A stretch of 64,000 nt of DNA from positions 1-64,000 of the forward strand of contig JAJFJQ010000030.1 of the NCBI GenBank assembly GCA_021773835.1, read 5' to 3'. The notes beneath the pieces are model-generated. The model saw only the letters and a list, made by a program, of their open reading frames with translations, was not told where the DNA came from and searched no databases. The number at the start of each line of letters is the position of its first letter. Position 1 is the stretch's first letter. A program made the position numbers and the translations under genes. Below are positions 36,138 to 45,249 of this stretch, piece by piece. The stretch comes from Gammaproteobacteria bacterium (GTDB lineage Bacteria > Pseudomonadota > Gammaproteobacteria > Ga0077536).

Positions 36138-37390
36138 CGTGCCATCATCTCGCGCCATTTTTCATAGAGGCCGAACACGCCAATCTCCGTCGACGGTGGG
36201 TGAATGAGGCCGGGTTTGTCGTCCATGCGTTTGCCGTGGCCGCGACCCATTTGGTAGTTGAACGGATATTTTCTGCGTACGGGCCCACCCTGGAACTCGG
36301 CGATGTCACCCCAGGCGACGCCGTCGTCTTGTTCGTAAATACCTGAGGAAGAGAATGTCAGGCCCAACATTTTGCGCGTGATTTCCTTCACTTCCGGCGG
36401 CGCGTCGTGTTCGACCAGACCATAGGAGTGGACGCGAATTTCCTTCGGCCCGCACGGGTGCCACACGCGCACTGAGGTAAAGCCGATAAAAGAAATTATT
36501 GACAGATTGGGGAACACCGTACCGACCTGTACGGACAAAACCAACTTGGCTTGTTCGGGGGTAAGCGTCTCAACTGCCTCGCGGCGTATTTGCTCAAAAA
36601 ATGCAGCTTGGATCGGCGGTGCTTCACCACTGTCGATATCGAAGTTGATGAAGCCATGGCCATTGCCGCACTTAACCTCGAAATCGCTAATCCATGGATT
36701 CTTACCGCGAAAGTCACCTTGCGTGCCGAGGCCGATCTCCACCATCGAGCGATGCAGTGCACCGGCGTGATAATTGTCGCCACCGAACTGCTCCGCAGCC
36801 AGCTTCCAATTACCGCCGAGCCGCCAGCGATGGCACCCTGGGAAAGCGATCATGCCGTTCTTCGAGCGATTCACTATCAGATCTAAGTACCAGGCCATAT
36901 CACCGAGGTATTCTTCGAGCGATTCACCCTCAGCATCGAAATTAGCGAAAATCAGGCCCCGAAAACTTTCCACTCGCGGTATTTCGATCAGACCCCACTC
37001 GTCACGATTCAGTTCGTTGTAGTAGGATTCTTCCAATTGCGGCACACCACGCAGCTTGCCGCCGGTATCATAGGCCCAGCCGTGGTAAGGACAATTAAAC
37101 AATTTGGCGTTGCCATGGTCACGCCGACACACGCGCATACCGCGATGACGGCACGAGTTTAAGAGTACGCGAATGCTACCGCTGGCGTCGCGAGTGAGCA
37201 GGACTGGCTCCGCACCCATAAAGGTCGTCAGATAATCATTCGGTTCCGGGATCTGACTCTCGTGACCAACAAATAACCACGTACGCGTAAAAATCTTCTC
37301 AAGCTCAACTTCGTAGACGTCCTGGTCATTGAATACGCGTGGACTGACGGTACAGCGATCGAGATCCACCAGGGAAGCAAAATCAGTCAT
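36134..37390 (-). CDS. Aromatic-ring-hydroxylating dioxygenase, alpha subunit (Rieske)
   Basis: A 418-aa catalytic subunit. The Rieske 2Fe-2S ligands are in NSCRHRGMRVC and NCPYHGWAYD (Cys-x-His...Cys-x2-His). The mononuclear iron His pair is in DNYHAGALHRSM, with the bridging Asp region just before it (EQFGGDNY). ATG 37390 is preferred, following a GAGAGA ribosome site; earlier ATGs give a non-homologous leader. It would insert O2 into an aromatic ring to give a cis-dihydrodiol. The ferredoxin and reductase it needs are not encoded in this window. Confidence 0.94.
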   Translation of the reverse strand: MTDFASLVDLDRCTVSPRVFNDQDVYEVELEKIFTRTWLFVGHESQIPEPNDYLTTFMGAEPVLLTRDASGSIRVLLNSCRHRGMRVCRRDHGNAKLFNCPYHGWAYDTGGKLRGVPQLEESYYNELNRDEWGLIEIPRVESFRGLIFANFDAEGESLEEYLGDMAWYLDLIVNRSKNGMIAFPGCHRWRLGGNWKLAAEQFGGDNYHAGALHRSMVEIGLGTQGDFRGKNPWISDFEVKCGNGHGFINFDIDSGEAPPIQAAFFEQIRREAVETLTPEQAKLVLSVQVGTVFPNLSIISFIGFTSVRVWHPCGPKEIRVHSYGLVEHDAPPEVKEITRKMLGLTFSSSGIYEQDDGVAWGDIAEFQGGPVRRKYPFNYQMGRGHGKRMDDKPGLIHPPSTEIGVFGLYEKWREMMAR

Positions 37391-38096
37391 GTCTGTCTCT
37401 CTCAAAGTCATTGTAAACAACAAGCAGGTTTTTCTCGCACAGCCCGATACGAACATTGCCCTTACAGTTGATTCTCAATCGCATTGCGTAATTACCAATC
37501 GAAACGTAATTACTTCGCCGCAGCAGGTGCCTAGAAACTACGAGCAATAATCAGGCCGACTACCAACACCACGCATGGCGTTGGTTTTAACGGCCGAGCG
37601 TCCGAAATATGGCCGCATAAGCGCGCTGCATCTCCCACTTAACACTATTGAATTTAACGTGGCGCACACGTACCTCGTCACGAGTGGCGTTACCGCGCCC
37701 ATGCGATCGAGGGCCGCATCGTATGCGCGACATCGAGCGATCGGAGATGGCGTCGCTATGGCGATCCCAATAGTTTTCCGCGAGCCGCCGAAGCCGCCAC
37801 CCACTACGATCACGTCGGGAGTAGTCGTCGATTCGGGCTCAAACATAATTATCGCTCCGGTTATTCTTTGCGACCGAGTTGCATATTCGCTGTCAACCCG
37901 CCCTTGTAATTATTGCTTCGTGTCCGTCCTCGCGCAGTTGCGGGGACATCCTGAAACCCAACTTCCGTTAAATCATGTGTGACGAATCCATCTATAGGTC
38001 GAGGCACGTATGTGGTAATCAATGCGACCATCCACTCGCTCCGATATTGATTACTTGTACCCACGAATTTCAGATGAAAATTCCCGCAATATGATC
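37391..38096. other. Mostly non-coding region with a decayed flavoprotein start
   Basis: About 700 bases between the dioxygenase operon and the tetR operator. Near the dioxygenase start are two copies of TAATTACG on the + strand's complement (37480-37520), which may be regulatory. Otherwise only the flavoprotein remnant at 37538-37846 is recognisable. Confidence 0.4.
37538..37846 (-). pseudogene. Remnant of an FAD-binding oxidoreductase N-terminus
   Basis: A 102-codon minus-strand frame starting MFEPESTTTPDVIVVGGGFGG, which is a textbook dinucleotide-binding start (VIVVGGGFGG) of an FAD-dependent oxidoreductase. After that glycine motif the sequence no longer looks like any flavoprotein and the frame ends. 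It is probably the stump of a gene removed by deletion. Confidence 0.5.
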
Positions 38097-38124
38097 TAAG
38101 CTGACCGGTCGGTCGGTCAGCTTA
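38097..38124. promoter_or_regulatory. TetR-type operator upstream of the RND pump operon
   Basis: A 28-bp dyad with perfect 10-bp arms TAAGCTGACC / GGTCAGCTTA around a GGTCGGTC centre. It lies 14 bp upstream of the tetR start and probably overlaps the promoter. The GACCGGTCGGTC core resembles known TetR-family operators. Autoregulation of tetR and the pump is expected. Confidence 0.75.
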
Positions 38125-38138
38125 GAGAACACTACACT

Positions 38139-38801
38139 ATGTCGGATACCCTAGCAACTGCACGAGAACGCGCGCCTTCCCGTGGGGAAACTGCGATTAT
38201 CAAAGGTGCTGCGCGCTTATTTTCGGAGCGCGGGTTCGACGGCGTTTCGATGCGTGACATTGCCGACGCGGCCGGCGTGAGCAAAGCGAACATCTACCAT
38301 CATTTCGCGTCGAAACAGGCGCTGTATGTTGCGGTACTGAGTGCGCGCGCCGCCGAAACCCGGGCGCTACTGGAAGAATTGTCCGAGCGGGAGGTACCAT
38401 TCGCCGAACGGGCAAGGCGCTTCGTCAGCGCACACCTTGCGAGCATCTTAGAGCACTCGCAGACATTCAGACTGCTGCTCAGAGAGTCGCTGTCCGAAGA
38501 TGATCGCCAGGCCCGGGCGCTCGCCGATGACGTTGTCGGCGAAAACTTTCAGCGGCTCGTTACGATTCTGCGGGACGGCCAACGCGCCGGCGTGATCAGA
38601 TCAGATTTCGATCCGGCACTGTGTGCGACTTTGTTGGTCGGCGCCAATGTCTTTTTCTTCCAAGCCCAGCGGATATTGAGCCATATCCCTGAGGTTACTT
38701 TCGCCAATGACCCAGCGCGATACGCGGCGGGCAGTACCGATATATTTCTGCGTGGTTTGTTGAGCCCGGTTGCAACCGATTCGACGGGAAGGTCAAAATG
38801 A
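38139..38801 (+). CDS. TetR-family repressor of the adjacent RND pump
   Basis: A 220-aa regulator. The N-terminal helix-turn-helix reads AARLFSERGFDGVSMRDIADAAGVSKANIYHHFASKQALY. The ligand-binding C-terminal domain is helical and typical of AcrR-like proteins. It overlaps the adaptor gene by four bases (ATGA at 38798-38801), so regulator and pump form one operon that it can repress through the dyad at 38097-38124. Confidence 0.92.
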   Translation: MSDTLATARERAPSRGETAIIKGAARLFSERGFDGVSMRDIADAAGVSKANIYHHFASKQALYVAVLSARAAETRALLEELSEREVPFAERARRFVSAHLASILEHSQTFRLLLRESLSEDDRQARALADDVVGENFQRLVTILRDGQRAGVIRSDFDPALCATLLVGANVFFFQAQRILSHIPEVTFANDPARYAAGSTDIFLRGLLSPVATDSTGRSK

Positions 38802-39898
38802 ACCAGATAGGAAAGTACATCGGAATGTGCCTGTTGGTACTCTGCGCGACGGCTACTGGGTTGTACGGTTGCGGTAAGCAGGCAGGTCCGTCGCAGAACG
38901 AAGAGACCGTTCGCCCGGTTGCTATCACGGTGGCCAAGATCGGTACGCGCGAAGTGGTAGCCCAACTTCATTCTAACGGCCGAATGATCAGCAGAAACAC
39001 ACCTACGCTGGCCGCGGAGATCGATGCTCGTATCGTTGAAGTTCTCGTCGACGTGGGTCACGAGGTGACTTTAGATCAACCAGTCGTTAAGTTCGATTCA
39101 ACTGAATTCGCGCTTGCCCGGCGCGAGGCGCTCGCCGAAACTGCTCGCCTCCAGGCGACCATCGCGAATGACCGGCGGCGGGTCTCCCGGTATCGCGATC
39201 TGCGCAAGACTAACTCAGTACCGCAGGAATTGCTCGATAACGCAGAAGCCGCTTTGAACGTTTCCAATGCGTCGCTCGAGGGCGCCCAGGCGCGGCTCGC
39301 CATTACTGATGATCGGCTCAGCAAATGTGTCGTGCGTTCGCCCTTGACCGGAACCGTTGAAAGTCGCCATGTCTCGGTCGGCGATTATGCCAAGCTGGGC
39401 GAAGACTTATTGCGCATTAATGACACGCTGCATCTGCGTGCGAGGCTGCCTTTCCCGGAGACTGTCGCGCGACATTTGCGGGTTGGGCAAACCGCCATTA
39501 TCGAAAGCCCGCTCGCGCCGGGACAAACTACGGCGGCGGCGGTTACTTATCTAGACCCTGATGTCGGTCCGGGCAACCGCGCGGTCATCGCGACCGTTGA
39601 CCTAACTAACCCAGGATACTGGCGCCCAAACGCCACGGTTGTCGGGCGTGTCATTATCGAACGGCGCCCGCAGGCCGTCGTAGTTCCAGCAATGGCGGTA
39701 GTAACCAGGCCCGCTGGTCAGGTGGTTTATGTCCTCGCCGACGCGAACGTCATCCAGCGGCAGGTCGTACTCGGCGAACGTGGGGATGATTGGGTCGAAA
39801 TTACCAGTGGGCTTAAGGCCGGTGAGGTCATTGCCATTGAAGGCGCCCATTATCTTAGCGACGGCGTCGCGGTGATCATAACGGGCGACGGCGCATGA
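38798..39898 (+). CDS. RND efflux periplasmic adaptor (lipoprotein)
   Basis: A 366-aa membrane-fusion protein. It has a lipoprotein signal (IGMCLLVLCATATGLYGC-GK). The lipoyl domain has NTPTLAAEIDARIVEVLVDVGHEVTLDQPV, the hairpin is short (ETARLQATIANDRRRVSRYRDLRKTNSVPQELLDNAEAAL), then the second lipoyl half TDDRLSKCVVRSPLTGTVESRHVSVGDY and the beta-barrel and membrane-proximal domains. Both ends overlap neighbouring genes by four bases. It is the partner of the RND protein at 39895. Confidence 0.92.
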   Translation: MNQIGKYIGMCLLVLCATATGLYGCGKQAGPSQNEETVRPVAITVAKIGTREVVAQLHSNGRMISRNTPTLAAEIDARIVEVLVDVGHEVTLDQPVVKFDSTEFALARREALAETARLQATIANDRRRVSRYRDLRKTNSVPQELLDNAEAALNVSNASLEGAQARLAITDDRLSKCVVRSPLTGTVESRHVSVGDYAKLGEDLLRINDTLHLRARLPFPETVARHLRVGQTAIIESPLAPGQTTAAAVTYLDPDVGPGNRAVIATVDLTNPGYWRPNATVVGRVIIERRPQAVVVPAMAVVTRPAGQVVYVLADANVIQRQVVLGERGDDWVEITSGLKAGEVIAIEGAHYLSDGVAVIITGDGA

Positions 39899-42800
39899 AT
39901 CCGACTGACACAGGCGACCACCCAGGAAGCGCCCCATCCACGGGGTTCTCGCTGCCCGAAATGTCGATCCGCAGATACGTATTCGCCTATATGCTCTCTG
40001 GCGTATTCCTGCTATTCGGCCTTGTCGCGTTCAAGGACATCGGCGTTGACCGCTACCCGATGATCGACTTTCCCATGATCTCCGTGCGCACGGTATTGCC
40101 CGGCGCGAGCCCGGAGGTGATGGACTCGAGCGTCACGAACATCATCGAGACCTCGGTCAATAGCGTCCCTGGCATCGAACACATCGAGTCGACCTCCGCC
40201 CCCGGTGTGTCGGTGGTGATCGTGCGATTCATCCTCGAGAAGAATGTCGATGTTGCGTTCAATGAAGTCCAGGCCAAAGTTAATCAGGTCTTGACAGATT
40301 TGCCCGATGAAGCGGACCCGCCCGTCGTCGCCAAAGTTGAGTTCGGCGCGCTACCGGTCCTTTGGCTCACCTTATCCGGCGACCGTACCTTGCAGCAGCT
40401 CAACCAGTACGCGCGTAACTTCATCAAAAAGCGACTCGAAACCATCGACGGCGTAGGCGAAGTAAGTTTGGGTGGGGAACGCGAACGGACGATACGGGTC
40501 AATCTCGATCCGGACCGTATGGCCGCACTCGGTATCGCGGCGAACGACGTCATTGGCGCATTTGCCTCCGAGCACGTACGCCTGCAGGGGGGCTTCTTGG
40601 TCGGCGATCAACGCGAGGACCTCATCGAACTTGATCTCGAATACCACAACCCGCGCGAACTCGAATCGCTGATAATTTCATTCCCGGACGGTGCGCCGAT
40701 CCGACTCGGCGATGTTGCCGTGATCGAAGATGGACTTGCGGATTATCGCGAGTTGGCGCGCTTCAATGGGCAACCGACGGTCGGGCTCGGAATTGTCAAG
40801 ATTCGAAACGGCAACACGGTCGCTATTGTTGACGAGGTTAAAAGGCGACTCAAAGTCGAAATCGAGCCGCAATTCCCGCCTGGTCTGCATATCGATATCG
40901 CACATAACGAGGCGAACTTGATTGAGGACATCGTGGCCGCCCTCGAACATCACATAATCGAAGGAACGCTCTTGACGGCACTCGTCGTCTTATTGTTCCT
41001 CAAGAACCTGCGCTCGACCTTAATAATTTCCGCCGCGATTCCGGTATCACTGTTCGGCGCCGTGGCCGTCATGTACTTCTTTGGTTACACCTTCAATACG
41101 ATGACCCTACTCGGACTGTTATTGCTGATCGGCGTTGTCGTGGACGACGCCATTGTGGTCCTCGAAAATATTTTCCGACAGCGGGAACTTGGTAACGAGG
41201 ATCCGGTGGCGGCGGCAATAGAAGGCAGCCGCCAGGTCGTATTTGCGGTCCTTGCGGCGACACTAACCCTGGTCGCGATCTTCGCCCCGGTCGTATTTAT
41301 GCAAGGTGTCATCGGTAGCTTCTTCCGTGCCTTTGCGGTCGTGGTCTCGTTCGGCGTCCTGGTATCGCTATTCGTGTCTTTGACCTTGACACCGGCGCTG
41401 TGCGCCCGCCATCTTCGCTTATCTAAGCAGCATGGCAGGCTATACCGCGCGGTCGACTTGCCGCTACGTCTACTGGAATCGGCTTACCGACGGGTTTTAG
41501 GCGGTGCGCTGCGTTTCCGTTGGACCATCATCGTCATCGCCTTTGCGGTGGTGTGGTGTAGTGGGTATTTCTTTAGCCATATTGGTAAGGGCTTCATGCC
41601 GGAAGACGACGAGGGGCGGTTTCTCATTACGCTGAAAACCCCACTCGGCTCCAGCATCGAATACACCAACACGAAGATCGGTGAGATCGAACGCATCATG
41701 TCAGAATTCGACGCCATCGAAGGCTATTTCGCGACCGTTGGTCAGGATCAAACTGGGCAGGTGAGCCGGGCACAGATCATCGTACGTATGGCGCCGTGGG
41801 ATCAGCGTAGCTTGAGTCAACAAGCACTCATGCAAGACCTCGCACTGCGGTTTCAGTTAGTTCCTGGTGTGGAGGCGTTTCCGACGCGCATGCCGGTGAT
41901 GGGCGGGCAGCGCGGCGACCCACTGCAATTCACAGTGGTCGGGCCGGAGCTCGGTCAGGTTGCACGCCTAGCCTATGAACTAAAGTCCAAACTCAGCGCT
42001 GTGTCGGGGCTCGGAGAGCTAGATCTCGATCTTCAACTCGACCTGCCGCAGCTCGAAATGCAGTTATCACGCGAGCGGGTCCGATCGCTGGGCCTCAGTA
42101 CTCGCGACGTCGCGATGGCCGTCAATGTCATGGCCGGCGGTCTCGATGTCGCGCGTTATAACGATGATCCAGGCGACGGCGAGCGCTACGATATCCGACT
42201 CAAGGCGACGCCCGGGCGCCTACAGTGGGCGCCCGATCTCAGCTTACTCTACCTGCGCACAGCGTCCGGCGAACTCGTGCGGCTCGACAATATGGCGCGC
42301 ATGCAACGGCGTCTCGGCCCCGCGGTCGTGTCTCGCTACGATCTGCAATATGCGGCGAATTTTTTCGGCTCGCCTACCATGGCCGAAGCCTCAGCGATCG
42401 AAGCAGTCGAGTCGGCCGCCGCGGAGGTCTTGCCACCAGGTTACCGGGTGCGAATGAAAGGCCGTGCAGAGGAGTTTGGTAAAACGGCAGGTTACATGCT
42501 GTTCGCATTCGTGACCTCAATCGTCCTCGTCTATATGGTATTGGCAAGTCAATTTAATTCGTTTATTCAACCTCTCATAATCATGGTTGCGCAGCCGCTT
42601 GCCATTATCGGTGGGGTCGGCGCGTTGTGGGCGTCAGGGCATACACTCAATATCTACTCGATGATCGGGCTAACGCTCCTGGTAGGCTTAGTCGCGAAGA
42701 ACTCAATCCTGCTCGTCGATCTGACGAACCAGTTGCGCGCAGACGGGGCACCGATCGATGCCGCCCTGCGTGAGGCCTGCCCGATCCGCCTGCGCCCGGT

Positions 42801-43020
42801 CCTCATGACGTCGTTAACCATCATTCTCGCGCTCGCTCCCGCCGCTCTCGGGCTCGGCGCGGGCGCCGATACAAATGGACCGATGGCGGTAGCCGTGATC
42901 GGGGGTATGGTGAGTTCCACGCTACTCACCTTAGTCGTGGTACCTGCCGTTTATTCGCTGGTCGAACATGGGATAGAGCGGTTGCATCGGCCGGGCAATA
43001 CGGTCGAATCAACGGGATAA
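39895..43020 (+). CDS. RND efflux transporter, HAE1 family
   Basis: A 1041-aa RND pump. It has a roughly 25-residue extension before the first helix (MSIRRYVFAYMLSGVFLLFG), VLPGASPEVMDSSVTNIIE, helix 4 with [17 protein letters not shown] (proton-relay Asp pair), FMPEDDEGRFLITLKTPLGSS, and the late RPVLMTSLTIILALAPAALGLGAGADTNGPMAVAVIGGM. It is translationally coupled to the adaptor (ATGA). No outer-membrane factor is encoded, so it probably shares a TolC. It differs clearly from the pump at 21686-24799. Confidence 0.95.
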   Translation: MNPTDTGDHPGSAPSTGFSLPEMSIRRYVFAYMLSGVFLLFGLVAFKDIGVDRYPMIDFPMISVRTVLPGASPEVMDSSVTNIIETSVNSVPGIEHIESTSAPGVSVVIVRFILEKNVDVAFNEVQAKVNQVLTDLPDEADPPVVAKVEFGALPVLWLTLSGDRTLQQLNQYARNFIKKRLETIDGVGEVSLGGERERTIRVNLDPDRMAALGIAANDVIGAFASEHVRLQGGFLVGDQREDLIELDLEYHNPRELESLIISFPDGAPIRLGDVAVIEDGLADYRELARFNGQPTVGLGIVKIRNGNTVAIVDEVKRRLKVEIEPQFPPGLHIDIAHNEANLIEDIVAALEHHIIEGTLLTALVVLLFLKNLRSTLIISAAIPVSLFGAVAVMYFFGYTFNTMTLLGLLLLIGVVVDDAIVVLENIFRQRELGNEDPVAAAIEGSRQVVFAVLAATLTLVAIFAPVVFMQGVIGSFFRAFAVVVSFGVLVSLFVSLTLTPALCARHLRLSKQHGRLYRAVDLPLRLLESAYRRVLGGALRFRWTIIVIAFAVVWCSGYFFSHIGKGFMPEDDEGRFLITLKTPLGSSIEYTNTKIGEIERIMSEFDAIEGYFATVGQDQTGQVSRAQIIVRMAPWDQRSLSQQALMQDLALRFQLVPGVEAFPTRMPVMGGQRGDPLQFTVVGPELGQVARLAYELKSKLSAVSGLGELDLDLQLDLPQLEMQLSRERVRSLGLSTRDVAMAVNVMAGGLDVARYNDDPGDGERYDIRLKATPGRLQWAPDLSLLYLRTASGELVRLDNMARMQRRLGPAVVSRYDLQYAANFFGSPTMAEASAIEAVESAAAEVLPPGYRVRMKGRAEEFGKTAGYMLFAFVTSIVLVYMVLASQFNSFIQPLIIMVAQPLAIIGGVGALWASGHTLNIYSMIGLTLLVGLVAKNSILLVDLTNQLRADGAPIDAALREACPIRLRPVLMTSLTIILALAPAALGLGAGADTNGPMAVAVIGGMVSSTLLTLVVVPAVYSLVEHGIERLHRPGNTVESTG

Positions 43021-43079
43021 AATTAAGCGACACTAATTTTCACGAAGTTCAACCTCCCGGCAGTTAATAGCGCACGCTA

Positions 43080-43784
43080 TCAATCGGCGGCAAGGCGGTC
43101 TGCGACCCGTTCTCCGACTGCGGTTAAGTAGGCTTGAACGGCGTTGCGGGCGGCGTCGCTATCCCCCGCAATGATATCGTCGCGGATCCGCCGTTGGGCG
43201 CGTTTAACCGCATCTGAGAAATAGAGCGAGCCGAACGCCAGTTTGATATAAAAATCGCTACGGTCCCATAGACTCGTCGCGATCGTGGTTGAAACCGGAG
43301 ATCGAGCCATCCGGTGGACGCAAGAATGGAATAGCAGGTTAAGGCGTCGGTAAGCCGGGTCGTGGTCGACCGGAGCGCCGGCGTCCCTTGCGCCCGTATC
43401 GACACGTACGCAAACATCACTGAACTCTACCAAATCGTGCGCCGTTCGCCTCGCGGCCGCGAACGCCGTGACAGTGCCCTCGACGTTGCCAAATAAAGTA
43501 AAAAAGTCGCGTACCTCGTCTACTCGAGGGGTGACTACCTGGCAGCCGACCTGCGGCACAATTTCGAAGAAACCTTCCCCGGCAAGGCGCTTAAGCGCCT
43601 CCATGACGGGCACCCGGCTACATTTAAGTATCTGCGTGAGGCCAACGACCGAGAGCTTCTGACCCGCACGTAGATCTCCCTCCAAGAGCAGAAGCCTGAC
43701 ATAGCTATACGCGGTTTCGGCGCGTGTTGTAGACGTCCCTACCAGGTCTGCCGCCGTCTCCAGATTGATTGGTAATGAATTCAT
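43080..43784 (-). CDS. GntR-family regulator, FadR/FCD type
   Basis: A 234-aa regulator. The N-terminal winged helix-turn-helix is AYSYVRLLLLEGDLRAGQKLSVVGLTQILKCSRVPVMEALKRLAGEGFFEIVPQVGCQV. The C-terminal helical FCD domain carries metal/ligand residues in HDPAYRRLNLLFHSCVHRMA. It is divergent from the luciferase-like/HpaB/MhpC/MhpB operon and ends about 60 nt from the convergent RND gene. It is the likely local repressor of the 43968-48517 operon through the palindrome at 43868. Confidence 0.9.
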   Translation of the reverse strand: MNSLPINLETAADLVGTSTTRAETAYSYVRLLLLEGDLRAGQKLSVVGLTQILKCSRVPVMEALKRLAGEGFFEIVPQVGCQVVTPRVDEVRDFFTLFGNVEGTVTAFAAARRTAHDLVEFSDVCVRVDTGARDAGAPVDHDPAYRRLNLLFHSCVHRMARSPVSTTIATSLWDRSDFYIKLAFGSLYFSDAVKRAQRRIRDDIIAGDSDAARNAVQAYLTAVGERVADRLAAD

Positions 43785-43867
43785 TGCACGAACATTTGTA
43801 TATGGTTTGCGGCCAACAGTATGCAGTCCATTGTAGTTGGGACCAGTTGCAAATTTTTAAAATATTA

Positions 43868-43881
43868 ATATACTAGTATAT
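43868..43881. promoter_or_regulatory. Palindrome in the gntR / catabolic operon promoter region
   Basis: ATATACTAGTATAT is a perfect 14-bp palindrome in an AT-rich stretch between the divergent gntR (start 43784) and the luciferase-like gene (start 43968). GntR/FCD regulators bind short palindromes of this kind. Binding is an inference. Confidence 0.6.
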
Positions 43882-43967
43882 ATTAGCACGTCGACCAAAC
43901 ACTAATGACGTACGCAATTACGAATATGACGTTTGGCACTTTCAATTGTTCATCAGAGATAAAAACT

Positions 43968-45236
43968 ATGAAACTACGCCTAGGTGCTTTCCTCTTACCC
44001 AGCGCCGGCGCTACGCCGGACGAATTCGAGCGCGGCGGTGCCGGTCAAAACCCTAATTATTATCAACGCGGCTTATCCGACAGCGCACGCATACTGCGCC
44101 AGGTAGAAGACCTCGGTTTCGATTTCGTCGCCTTTTCCGAACACCATTTCCACGTCGAAGGACTCGAGGTCTCGAACAACCCCATCCTGTTGGGCTGCTG
44201 GGCGGCGATGCAAACCTCGCGTATACGCATCGGACAGATGGGTAGTGTATTACCCGCACGCAACCCAATACTCATGGCCGAAGATCTCGCGATGCTCGAC
44301 CATATGTCCGGTGGGCGCATGTGCGCCGGCTTCGCGCGTGGTTATCAAGCGCGCCACGTCATGACTATCGGTCAGAAGATGAATGCCGTTTGGACCGCTG
44401 CCAACGATCCGGATTTCGCCGAGCACGACCGAATCAATCGCGAACTGTTCAACGAACATTACGAGATCATACGGAAAGCGTGGGCGGAGCCCTTATTCAA
44501 GCATGATGGGAAGCACTGGCAGATCCCGCCCGCCGGCATCGCGTGGGATCACCCTGCGACGCGCCACATGGCCCCGGGCATGGTCGGTGAAAACGGACAG
44601 CTCGACAAAATCGGGATCGCACCACTGACCTTACAGGAACCGGACAGCATCGAGGTTTTCATCCCGTTCACCATGAGCGCTGAAACGATTGAATGGTCCG
44701 CGCGGGAAGGGATCACGCCAGTGATCTTCACGCCGATCGAAGAACATGCGCGCGCCTCACTCGACCTCTATCACAACGCCGCGACGGCGGCCGGACACGA
44801 TCTAGAATGGGGTCGGGGACTCGGCCATTTCCGCAACATCGTCGTTGCCGATACTGACGCTGAAGCGCATGCCATTAGCGACTGCGGCCTCGGGTACCTC
44901 TGGACACGCTGGCACGATTGGTTCGGCTTCAATGAAGCGCTGCGTTACCCGGGCGAGAAAGGACCGATTCCGAATACGGCCGAGAACGTGCGCGAGAGAG
45001 GCTATTCGATATCGGGCTCTGTCGATACGGTCGCGCGTAAACTCGAAGCGATGATCAAGACGTTAAACACGGACCTTATCGTTCCGTGGATGGCAGCCGG
45101 GCCGGCCCCGATCGACGGCCTACTCAAATCAAACGAACTCCTGGTGGAGAAAGTCCTGCCGAAAATTGGTGTCGAACTTAAACGCGTTGAACCGAAGCTG
45201 CGAGTCGAATACGACGGCCACGGATGGCAGGAATAG
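43968..45236 (+). CDS. Luciferase-like (LLM class) flavin-dependent monooxygenase
   Basis: A 422-aa TIM-barrel flavin monooxygenase. ATG 43968 is used because the barrel starts at once (MKLRLGAFLLPSAGATP); the open frame extends to 43905 without homologous sequence. Family motifs are DLGFDFVAFSEHHFHVEGL, LPARNPILMAEDLAMLDHMSGGRMCAGFARGY, and the late VRERGYSISGSVDTVARKLEAMIK. It would oxidise an organic substrate with O2 and reduced FMN supplied by a separate reductase. It is first gene of an operon with an HpaB-like hydroxylase, a hydrolase and an extradiol dioxygenase. Confidence 0.88.
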   Translation: MKLRLGAFLLPSAGATPDEFERGGAGQNPNYYQRGLSDSARILRQVEDLGFDFVAFSEHHFHVEGLEVSNNPILLGCWAAMQTSRIRIGQMGSVLPARNPILMAEDLAMLDHMSGGRMCAGFARGYQARHVMTIGQKMNAVWTAANDPDFAEHDRINRELFNEHYEIIRKAWAEPLFKHDGKHWQIPPAGIAWDHPATRHMAPGMVGENGQLDKIGIAPLTLQEPDSIEVFIPFTMSAETIEWSAREGITPVIFTPIEEHARASLDLYHNAATAAGHDLEWGRGLGHFRNIVVADTDAEAHAISDCGLGYLWTRWHDWFGFNEALRYPGEKGPIPNTAENVRERGYSISGSVDTVARKLEAMIKTLNTDLIVPWMAAGPAPIDGLLKSNELLVEKVLPKIGVELKRVEPKLRVEYDGHGWQE

Positions 45237-45249
45237 GGGGCGCGCTAAC

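Noticed and set aside
43067-43080. Hairpin ATAGCG-CA-CGCTAT between the convergent RND and gntR genes as a terminator
   Set aside because: Only 6 bp, 2-nt loop and no T run on either strand; it is too weak to call.
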